A stretch of 13,121 bases of DNA from Methanocorpusculum sp. GTDB lineage: Archaea; Halobacteriota; Methanomicrobia; Methanomicrobiales; Methanocorpusculaceae. This document shows, one piece after another, positions 6,459 to 13,121 of the stretch (the first letter of the stretch is position 1; every line of letters starts with the position of its first letter). The stretch spans positions 1 to 13,121 of the forward strand of contig JAUNXW010000035.1 of the NCBI GenBank assembly GCA_030539595.1. The letters are read 5' to 3'. Both the position numbers and the translations under genes were made by a program. The notes under the pieces are model-generated. The model made no database searches. It saw nothing but the letters and a program-made list of their open reading frames with translations, and was not told the DNA's origin.

Positions 6459-9128
6459 TTAGACTTCCTCCTTTAAGACTGACTCTGCAATTCCTTTGAC
6501 GTCAACCGGTAATCCGGATGCGGACTTAGCCGGGTCTGTTCCGTCTTCACCGTAGACGAACTGAATAATCTTTCCGCCCGTGCTTCTTACAGTTCTGTCG
6601 TATGCGACCTTCAAATCCTGAAGCGCGTTAATCATACGGCGCTGGAGATATCCTGACTGTGAAGTACGAACCGCAGTATCCACAAGACCTTCACGACCAC
6701 CGATTGCGTGGAAGAAGAACTCAGTCGGGCTTAGACCTGACTTGTATGAGTTTCTGACGAAACCGTGAGCTCCCGCTCCCTTGTCTCCGCGTTTGAAGTG
6801 AGGTAATGTTCTGTCTTCGTAACCACGAACGATACGCTCACCACGAACCGCCTGCTGACCGATACAGCCTGCCATCTGAGCCATGTTAAGCATAGAACCT
6901 CTTGCTCCGGAAACAGCCATGACCACAGCGGAATTTTCGAAACCTAAGTGTCTTGACGCGATATCTCCTGTACGGTCACGTGCTTTACCTAACTCTTTCA
7001 TGACCTGCATTTCAAGAGTCTCTTCAGGTGTTCTTCCCGGCATAGGCTCAAGGTGTCCCTGCTCGAAGATATTAATACGCTGGGCAACATCCTCTTCCGC
7101 TTTGTCCAAGACATCGCGAATCTGTTTGTATTCTTCCTTACCTAAGTCGGTATCGTTGATACCGTAACTGAATCCGTTGAGCATGATTGCGCGGATTGCG
7201 AGTTTGGTTAAGTCATCAATGTATTCTTTCGCACGCTTTGTGCCGTGCAGACGGATAATTCTGTTAAGAATCGTTCCATCCATTGCACCTACAGACTTCT
7301 TGTCGATTGTTCCGGATATTAATACTCCGTCAACTATTCTGACGTATGCATCGTTCGGGCAGTGTGTATCTTTAGTACACGGGTCGCAGTTACGGCAACA
7401 GGTTGCTTTGTAGAACATGCTGACATCGTTTGGAAGAATTGTTGAGAATGCCTGTTTGTTGCTCCAGTAAGGAACACCGTTTTCAATTTTTCCGGGTTCG
7501 GGAAGATGTTCAACACTTGTATATTTCAGGAGGTAAAGGAATTCATCCTTGTTGTACCACTTAAGCTGGTTGGTTAAGAGGAATATTCCTGAGATATGGT
7601 CGTGCAGACCACCGATAATCGGTGCTCCGAATCTCGGTGAGAGAATGTTTTCCTGAACAGCGACTAAGAGTTCAGCTTCCGCACGTGCTTCCTCAGTCTG
7701 AGGAACGTGCAGGTTCATTTCATCACCATCAAAGTCTGCGTTGTATGGAGGACATACCGCAGGGTTGAGACGGAATGTTCTTCCGTTCATCACTTTGATG
7801 TGGTGGGACATAATCGACATACGGTGAAGTGAAGGCTGACGGTTGAACAATACTATATCGCCGTCACGAAGCTGACGATCAATCTTCCAGCCCGGTTCAA
7901 TCATTTCTGCAACTGTATCGCAGTTTCCTTCCGGACCTGCAATAAGTCTGATACGTCTGCCGTCAGGTCTGTTAACATAGTTTGCACCACAGGGGTCGCG
8001 CAGTGTCGGTCTGTTTGGACCAATGCGAATAAGTGAGCGCATATCCTCTAAGTTCTGTTTTGTTACACGAACAGGAACAGACATTTCGTTTGCAATAGCA
8101 AGCGGGACACCGACTTCTGAGACAGAAAGGTTCGGGTCAGGCGAGATAACCGTACGTGATGAGAAGTTGACACGCTTACCTGATAATGAACCGCGGAAAC
8201 GACCGTCCTTACCTTTAAGTCTCTGTGAAAGAGTCTTAAGCGGTCTGCCGCTTCTGTGTCTTGCAGGAGGACATCCCGCAACTTCGTTATCCAGATATGT
8301 TGTAACGTGGTACTGAAGTAACTCCCATAAATCCTCAATGATTAACTGAGGAGCTCCAGCATCCTGATTTTCCTTGAATCTCTGATTGATTCTTATGATA
8401 TCAACAAGCTTGTGGGTTAAATCATCTTCTGAACGCTGACCGTTTTCAAGAATAATCGATGGTCTGACAGTTACCGGAGGAACAGGAAGAACAGTTAGAA
8501 TTGCCCATTCCGGTCTTGCGACTTCCGGGTCAATTCCGAGAAGGCGTAAGTCTTCATCCGGGATTCTTTCCATACGTTCACGGATATCTGCCGGGGTGAG
8601 TTTGTGCTCTGACTTGTGGACCTTTCCGTTCTCGTCGGTCTCTGTAACGATTTCAACGAATGAAGTCGGCTTCTCAAAGTTAATCTTGAACTGCTGGTCA
8701 CCGCAGTAAGGACAGACACGCTCTTTCTTGATATCCTTTTCACCGATTGTCTCGGCTGAATACGGGTCATCCTCAAGTGCAGAGAACTTCTCAATCTCTT
8801 CTTCGTCGAGAAGAAGTCTGCCGCATTCGCGGCAGGTGACACGCAGGAGTTTTCTGATTAACCTTGTGTATCCTACATGGAGAACCGGCTTGGCTAAGTC
8901 GATATGACCGAAGTGTCCGGGACAGTCTCCCTGTTTCTGACCGCAGGTCTTACAGCGAAGTCCCGGGTCGATAACACCAAGAGACGGATCCATTAATCCT
9001 TTAGGATACGGGAAACCGTCATCATCGTATGTGTCGGGCCAGATGACCTTACAGACACTCATATCACGAATCTGTTTCGGAGAAAGCAGACCGAACTCAA
9101 TTTTTCCTATTCTCTTTGGCGAGGTCAT
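6459..9128 (-). CDS. rpoA1: DNA-directed RNA polymerase subunit A'
   Basis: This is the N-terminal part of the largest polymerase subunit (Rpo1N), 889 residues, a normal length. It carries the clamp zinc site C59-x2-C62-x6-C69-x2-H72 and a second zinc site C99/C102/C139/C142. The active-site NADFDGD at 463-469 binds catalytic Mg. The bridge helix lies at about 802-836 (TEFFFHAIGGREGL, then TAVRTSQSGYLQRR). The protein ends at the usual A'/A'' split. A Cys-dense segment at 577-590 (C577, C578, C581, C584, C590) lies in the funnel region. The ATG overlaps the rpoB1 stop as ATGA, and GGAGG (9140-9136) sits 7 bases upstream inside rpoB1. It forms the catalytic centre together with A'', B' and B''. 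Confidence 0.97.
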   Translation of the reverse strand: MTSPKRIGKIEFGLLSPKQIRDMSVCKVIWPDTYDDDGFPYPKGLMDPSLGVIDPGLRCKTCGQKQGDCPGHFGHIDLAKPVLHVGYTRLIRKLLRVTCRECGRLLLDEEEIEKFSALEDDPYSAETIGEKDIKKERVCPYCGDQQFKINFEKPTSFVEIVTETDENGKVHKSEHKLTPADIRERMERIPDEDLRLLGIDPEVARPEWAILTVLPVPPVTVRPSIILENGQRSEDDLTHKLVDIIRINQRFKENQDAGAPQLIIEDLWELLQYHVTTYLDNEVAGCPPARHRSGRPLKTLSQRLKGKDGRFRGSLSGKRVNFSSRTVISPDPNLSVSEVGVPLAIANEMSVPVRVTKQNLEDMRSLIRIGPNRPTLRDPCGANYVNRPDGRRIRLIAGPEGNCDTVAEMIEPGWKIDRQLRDGDIVLFNRQPSLHRMSIMSHHIKVMNGRTFRLNPAVCPPYNADFDGDEMNLHVPQTEEARAEAELLVAVQENILSPRFGAPIIGGLHDHISGIFLLTNQLKWYNKDEFLYLLKYTSVEHLPEPGKIENGVPYWSNKQAFSTILPNDVSMFYKATCCRNCDPCTKDTHCPNDAYVRIVDGVLISGTIDKKSVGAMDGTILNRIIRLHGTKRAKEYIDDLTKLAIRAIMLNGFSYGINDTDLGKEEYKQIRDVLDKAEEDVAQRINIFEQGHLEPMPGRTPEETLEMQVMKELGKARDRTGDIASRHLGFENSAVVMAVSGARGSMLNMAQMAGCIGQQAVRGERIVRGYEDRTLPHFKRGDKGAGAHGFVRNSYKSGLSPTEFFFHAIGGREGLVDTAVRTSQSGYLQRRMINALQDLKVAYDRTVRSTGGKIIQFVYGEDGTDPAKSASGLPVDVKGIAESVLKEEV

Positions 9129-11038
9129 ACCATATCCTCCAGTTTAAGTCTTGGGGCTATACCCATACTCTTCATTTCATCAAGCAGAAGCTTGAATGCA
9201 TAACTCATCTCAACTTCGTAAATATCGGTTTCCGCACCGCAGGCAAGACATCTTGTTGTCTTCTGCTTTGCATCATACATTGCAACCATACCGCAGCGTG
9301 CGCAGACGTACTGCTTGACCGCATCGGATTCATCCAGAAGCCTCTCTTTCAGAGCCATAGCCGCGCCGTGACCGATCATCACATCACGCTCCATTTCTCC
9401 AAAACGCAGACCTCCTTCACGCGCACGACCTTCTGTCGGCTGTCTGGTTAAAACCTGAACAGGTCCTCTCGAACGTGCGTGCATCTTGGTCGAAACCATG
9501 TGGTATAACTTCTGGTAGTAGATGACACCGACATAAATATCGGCGTTGAATCTTCTTCCGGTGATGCCGTCATACATGACTTCTCTTCCGGTATGTGCAA
9601 ATCCTGCTTCTGAAAGTTCGTGTCTTAAAACCTGTTCACGGGTGAGCTTATCGTTTTTGACAGCTTTGCCGATTTCCTTGTCGTGAAGAATTCTCTGCTG
9701 TGCAAACGGCGAGTCGAAAATCTTCTCAACATTGGTTTTACGGAAAGAGGTTGCGTTTACACGTGAACCTTCGAGTGCTCCGGTTTTGCCTCCAATCATT
9801 TCAAGCATGTGTCCAATGGTCATACGGGACGGGACGGCGTGCGGGTTGATGACTAAATCGGGAGCAATTCCTTCCGCTGTGAACGGCATGTTCTCCTGCA
9901 TTGTAATTAAACCGCAGACACCTTTCTGTCCGTGACGGGATGCGAACTTATCACCGATTTCAGGAACACGAAGGTCTCTTGTTCTGACTTTGATGAGTCT
10001 TGATGAGTTCTCGGATTCGGTAATAATTACAGTGTCGACGATACCCGTTTCGTTGCTTCTCATTGTAATTGATGTGTCTCTGCGTTTTTCAACCGCAATG
10101 AGCTCACCTGTCGGTTCTTCAAGGAAACGCGGCGGTGAAGTCTTTCCGATTAACACATCTTTTTCAGCGACAGATGTCTCGGGGTTGATGATTCCGTCTG
10201 AGTCAAGGTTTGCATATGCGCCTGTTCCGTGTGAGCCCTGAACATCCTCATCCGGCACTTCAATTCTGTCAACCTGTCCTCCCGGATATCTGCGTTCTTC
10301 TCCTTCGTATGTTCTGAAGAAGTGTGAACGTCCTACTCCTCTTTCTACTGAACCTTTGTTGAAGATAAGCGCATCCTCAATATTATATCCTTCGTATGAA
10401 ATGATTGCAACACAGAAGTTCTGACCCTGCGGGCGTTTATCCGAACCGATTAACTCGGCTGCCTGAGTGTGCACCATAGGAACCTGTGCATAGTGGAGCA
10501 TATGTCCGCGAGTATCAGGTCTGAGCTTCATGTTTGCCTGCGCGAAACCAAGCGCCTGCTTAATCATTCCCGCACCCATTGTTACACGCGGGGATGCGTT
10601 GTGTTCAGGGAACGGAACGTGAGCCGCTCCGATACCCAGAATCAGTGACGGATCAATTTCAAGGTGAGTGTGATCCGGAGTTAAATCGCTTTCCTGAACA
10701 GCGATGTATAAATCATCCTCTTCCTCTGCATCAATAAACTCAATCTTACCCTGATTGACAAGAGCCATAAAATCGGCTGCTCCCGATCTTACCGTTTCAA
10801 TATCTTCGGGTGTAACCTGCGGAACACCATTCTCAACAACAATTAACGGACGGCGTGCTCTTCCTCTGTCTGTGTTGATAACGATTTCGTTACTGTAGTC
10901 TTTATATGATATATTTACTTCAGTTGAAATCTGACCGGAACGTCTCATCTGACGGAAGTGTTTTGTGAATCCGTCCGCATCGTCGACTTTACCGATTAAA
11001 GCTCCGTCAACGAATACACGTGCCATTTTTTTATCCAT
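9125..11038 (-). CDS. rpoB1: DNA-directed RNA polymerase subunit B'
   Basis: This is the C-terminal part of the second-largest polymerase subunit (Rpo2C), 637 residues, starting at the usual B''/B' split. Recognisable segments are GYNIEDALIFNKGSVERG (217-234), GDKFASRHGQKG (362-373, catalytic-cleft Lys/Arg residues), RMTIGHMLEM (405-414), and the TEGRAREGGLRFGEMERD clamp/anchor segment (535-552). A C-terminal zinc site is formed by C579, C582, C597 and C600. The ATG at 11038 is chosen over the in-frame ATG 12 bases later because GGAGG at 11050-11046 is 7 bases from it. The gene begins 2 bases after the rpoB2 stop. Confidence 0.97.
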   Translation of the reverse strand: MDKKMARVFVDGALIGKVDDADGFTKHFRQMRRSGQISTEVNISYKDYSNEIVINTDRGRARRPLIVVENGVPQVTPEDIETVRSGAADFMALVNQGKIEFIDAEEEDDLYIAVQESDLTPDHTHLEIDPSLILGIGAAHVPFPEHNASPRVTMGAGMIKQALGFAQANMKLRPDTRGHMLHYAQVPMVHTQAAELIGSDKRPQGQNFCVAIISYEGYNIEDALIFNKGSVERGVGRSHFFRTYEGEERRYPGGQVDRIEVPDEDVQGSHGTGAYANLDSDGIINPETSVAEKDVLIGKTSPPRFLEEPTGELIAVEKRRDTSITMRSNETGIVDTVIITESENSSRLIKVRTRDLRVPEIGDKFASRHGQKGVCGLITMQENMPFTAEGIAPDLVINPHAVPSRMTIGHMLEMIGGKTGALEGSRVNATSFRKTNVEKIFDSPFAQQRILHDKEIGKAVKNDKLTREQVLRHELSEAGFAHTGREVMYDGITGRRFNADIYVGVIYYQKLYHMVSTKMHARSRGPVQVLTRQPTEGRAREGGLRFGEMERDVMIGHGAAMALKERLLDESDAVKQYVCARCGMVAMYDAKQKTTRCLACGAETDIYEVEMSYAFKLLLDEMKSMGIAPRLKLEDMV

Positions 11039-11040
11039 AT

Positions 11041-12594
11041 TTAGTCCTCCCTCCTGATTGGCTGAATATCCATACCCTGTATAATGTGGAGGATTTCCTC
11101 TTCGTCTGTTCCTTTGCTGACCTCAACAAGCTGCGAGAAGTTTTTAACTAAACCGCAGTTAGGTCCTTCCGGAGTTTCCGACGGACAGATTCTTCCCCAC
11201 TGTGTCGGGTGTAAATCACGGGCTTCGAAGTGAGGCTGTGAACGCGACAGCGGAGAAATCACACGACGAAGGTGTGAAATGACTGACATGTGGTCGACTC
11301 TGTCCATTAACTGTGATACACCTGTTCTTCCTCCGACCCAGTTACCTGTTGCAAGCGGGTGAACAAGACGCTCGGTTAAAACATCCGCACGAACGACAGT
11401 TCCAATTGCTAACTCCCTGTGTCTCATACTTGCTCTTTCAAGCTGGTATTTAACATCACGGGTAAGTCTGTTAAGAGAAATACGGAACAAGTCTTCCATT
11501 AAGTCTCCCGCAAGCTTTAATCTCTTGTTGGAGTAGTGATCTTTATCATCGATTCTCCTCTTGTTAAGAGCTAAATCGAAACAGGCTTCAGCCATTCTGC
11601 CGAGGAATTCTGCTTTTGCAACTCTGACATCTTTTGCGTAAAGAGCATACTCTTCGTCGCCGGGTTTTACATTTGCCGGAACAAGATAGTTCAGGTGAGG
11701 TAAAAGGTAGCTGTCGAGAACAAATTCCGCACGTTTTCTCTGGTAGTCTTTTGTCTGGTTAGGAGCAAGTTTCTTACCGACGTACATTATTCCGTCTTCT
11801 ACTGTTGCACACTCGCTTTCTTCGAGGTTCTGCATCATGTAGGTTAAGACATCTTCTGAAAGTGAAACCGCCGAAACGATATCTTCATCGGATTCCATCC
11901 CAAGAGCGCGCATTAAATCTGCAAAACGCAAATGTCCGGCAACGCTTGGGAACGAAACATCAAGAAGGTTCTTCTTGTTCTTTTCAACAACCACGAGAGC
12001 TCTGTATCCTCTGAACTGAGAAAACACCTTTGCTACATGAATCTGTTCATTGTATCTCTCGGTGTATTCGGTCATGATTTTGTTCGAGGCGAGGTCTTCA
12101 AGTGTCATGAGAACACGCTCGGTTCCGTTTACAATGAAGTATCCCCCCGGGTCGCACGGGTCTTCACCCTGTTCTGTTCTTTCCGCTTCGGAAAGACCGC
12201 AGAGGTTGCAGACTTTTGAACCGAGCATAACAGGTAACTGACCGATGTTGGTCTCCTGAATCGGATATTCTTTGTCGCCCTGATGAAGAGTCATTTCAAG
12301 AATCATCGGTGCTGCATAGGTGAGGTTTCTCAGGCGCGCTTCGGTTGGGAAGAGTTTGCTCTGTGAACCGTCTGCTTCACGGACGATTGGTTTTTCAACA
12401 CGGATTTTGCCGAGTTCAACCCATACAGGTTCCTGGTTCTTTCCGCGGTTTACGATTTCAGTCTCAACGATTTTCTGTTCATCGACAACTTTCTGAAGAT
12501 TTATTTCAATAAAATTGTTGTATGAGTCGAGCTGATGGCGCGCTACGTGTTCCTGTGAGAAATACGCGCCTGATAATACGCTTCTGTCAATCAA
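11041..12594 (-). CDS. rpoB2: DNA-directed RNA polymerase subunit B''
   Basis: This is the N-terminal part of the second-largest polymerase subunit (Rpo2N), 517 residues. It covers the protrusion, lobe and fork. Seen are C129-x2-C132 with C147 nearby, FIVNGTERV (153-161), and the fork segment HPTQWGRICPSETPEGPNCG at about 462-481, after which the protein ends at the split found in many euryarchaea. The start is TTG (12594), chosen because AGGAGG at 12607-12602 lies 7 bases upstream and the next residues, IDRSVLSGAYF, fit the family N-terminus. No upstream ATG fits. It follows rpoH after 18 bases. Confidence 0.96.
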   Translation of the reverse strand: MIDRSVLSGAYFSQEHVARHQLDSYNNFIEINLQKVVDEQKIVETEIVNRGKNQEPVWVELGKIRVEKPIVREADGSQSKLFPTEARLRNLTYAAPMILEMTLHQGDKEYPIQETNIGQLPVMLGSKVCNLCGLSEAERTEQGEDPCDPGGYFIVNGTERVLMTLEDLASNKIMTEYTERYNEQIHVAKVFSQFRGYRALVVVEKNKKNLLDVSFPSVAGHLRFADLMRALGMESDEDIVSAVSLSEDVLTYMMQNLEESECATVEDGIMYVGKKLAPNQTKDYQRKRAEFVLDSYLLPHLNYLVPANVKPGDEEYALYAKDVRVAKAEFLGRMAEACFDLALNKRRIDDKDHYSNKRLKLAGDLMEDLFRISLNRLTRDVKYQLERASMRHRELAIGTVVRADVLTERLVHPLATGNWVGGRTGVSQLMDRVDHMSVISHLRRVISPLSRSQPHFEARDLHPTQWGRICPSETPEGPNCGLVKNFSQLVEVSKGTDEEEILHIIQGMDIQPIRRED

Positions 12595-12612
12595 ATTACT
12601 GCCTCCTTAAAT

Positions 12613-12861
12613 TTACTTCTTCGGGCGTCTGACAACGAGGCGGTAAGATGTTGCTTCGCCTGCGGTCTGGCTCTTTCTGATGATTTTTATGACGTTTCCT
12701 GGTTTTCCGCCGCACGCTTTGATAGCGGGGTCGTCATGATAAATTTTTGGAAGCTGGTCTTCTTCAATATCAAAATGTGCAAGTAATTTTTGTACATCTT
12801 CCGGTGTCATGATGATATGGTCAGGTACCATTTCATGCATCAATACGTTTAGTCTTGTCAT
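12613..12861 (-). CDS. rpoH: DNA-directed RNA polymerase subunit H
   Basis: 82 residues, matching archaeal RpoH (Rpo5), the counterpart of the C-terminal domain of eukaryotic Rpb5. Seen are HEMVPDHIIM near the N-terminus, QLPKIYHDDPAIKACGGKPG in the middle and IKIIRKSQTAG plus SYRLVV at the end, all family hallmarks. It binds the jaw of the enzyme next to A''. AGGAG at 12870-12866, 4 bases before the ATG, serves as ribosome binding site. It is the first gene of the polymerase operon, so the operon promoter should lie within the 214 bases upstream. Confidence 0.96.
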   Translation of the reverse strand: MTRLNVLMHEMVPDHIIMTPEDVQKLLAHFDIEEDQLPKIYHDDPAIKACGGKPGNVIKIIRKSQTAGEATSYRLVVRRPKK

Positions 12862-12931
12862 GTAGCTCCTAATCAGATTCTGTGAATACGGTGTCTTTGC
12901 TGCTGATTTTGGCAGGTAGCTTGTGTTTTGG

Positions 12932-12943
12932 AAATTTAAAATT
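12932..12943 (-). promoter_or_regulatory. Candidate TATA box of the RNA polymerase operon
   Basis: AATTTTAAATTT on the minus strand is the best TATA-like string at a suitable distance upstream of rpoH, preceded by an A/C-rich stretch that could act as BRE. Transcription would begin near 12905-12910, giving a leader of about 45-50 bases. The dyad at 12962-12977 also contains an A/T-rich core and is the competing candidate. Confidence 0.35.
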
Positions 12944-12961
12944 GTGTTTCTTCGGCTCTGT

Positions 12962-12977
12962 TAGTAAATTTTTACTA
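12962..12977. promoter_or_regulatory. Perfect 7-bp dyad upstream of rpoH, possible operator
   Basis: TAGTAAA and TTTACTA are separated by TT, giving a 16-base palindrome about 20 bases upstream of the candidate TATA box. The size and position suit a dimeric regulator or an upstream activator site. It may instead be part of the promoter itself or chance in A+T-rich DNA. Confidence 0.3.
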
Positions 12978-13055
12978 CCCAATGGGAAGCCTGTGGTTTC
13001 TTTGGCACGCAAACGGAGGATAGAGATAGATTGGTCTTATGAGTCGTCCATATCT

Positions 13056-13062
13056 AAAAAAA
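13056..13062 (-). terminator. Oligo-T terminator after tRNA-Lys
   Basis: T7 on the minus strand begins 13 bases after the tRNA 3' end. It would separate the tRNA transcript from the polymerase operon. Confidence 0.55.
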
Positions 13063-13075
13063 CCGAAGCGTGAAG

Positions 13076-13121
13076 CGGGCCAAGAGGGAGTTGAACCCCC
13101 GACCTGCGGATTAAAAGTCCG
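13076..13121 (-). tRNA. tRNA-Lys (UUU), 3' part; 5' part beyond the window
   Basis: On the minus strand the anticodon stem CGGA/TCCG encloses loop CTTTTAA with anticodon TTT, so it reads Lys AAA/AAG. The T arm has stem GGGGG/CCCTC (one G-U pair) and loop TTCAACT. The acceptor 3' strand is TTGGCCC with discriminator G at 13076. CCA is not encoded, as is usual in archaea. The D arm and 5' acceptor strand are off the right edge, so acceptor pairing cannot be checked. Confidence 0.93.

Noticed and set aside
12882..13073. Plus-strand open frame of 63 codons between rpoH and tRNA-Lys
   Set aside because: It covers the expected promoter region of the polymerase operon, has no clear ribosome binding site and no recognisable domain.
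1..13121. CRISPR array or intact insertion sequence
   Set aside because: No regularly spaced direct repeats and no transposase with a catalytic core or terminal inverted repeats were seen.

Overview
The window looks like part of a methanogenic archaeon, most likely of the Methanomicrobiales or a close relative. The evidence is an RNA polymerase whose largest subunit is split into A' and A'' and whose second subunit is split into B' and B'', archaeal RpoH, strong GGAGG ribosome binding sites, and a tRNA gene without an encoded CCA. The order assignment is inference from subunit architecture and general protein character; no search was run.

All genes lie on the minus strand, so the window is read from right to left. 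At the far right is the 3' half of a tRNA-Lys(UUU) gene, followed by an oligo-T terminator. A 214-base gap then carries a candidate TATA box and a perfect 7-bp dyad. Next comes the core RNA polymerase operon rpoH-rpoB2-rpoB1-rpoA1-rpoA2. Its genes are separated by 18 bases or less, or overlap by 4, and each has its own Shine-Dalgarno site. RpoA2 carries an unusual Lys/Glu/Ala-rich N-terminal extension of about 88 residues. The ribosomal and elongation-factor genes that often follow rpoA2 in euryarchaea are absent. Instead, a U32-family protein (probable iron-sulfur RNA hydroxylase or related enzyme) starts 11 bases after rpoA2, across a T8 run and without a visible ribosome binding site.

The left 2.5 kb is different in character: clearly richer in A+T, with a likely decayed transposase tail in the 438-base gap and a large secreted protein running off the left edge. 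That protein joins a von Willebrand factor A domain with an intact MIDAS metal site, a beta-rich linker and an LCAT-like alpha/beta hydrolase with a complete Ser-Asp-His triad. Its N-terminal coding region contains a run of 11 C. The promoter and Shine-Dalgarno signals point to an ATG that is out of frame with the long reading frame at this tract length but would be in frame with 10 C. This may be a phase-variable switch, or a homopolymer sequencing error. It is the observation most worth following up.
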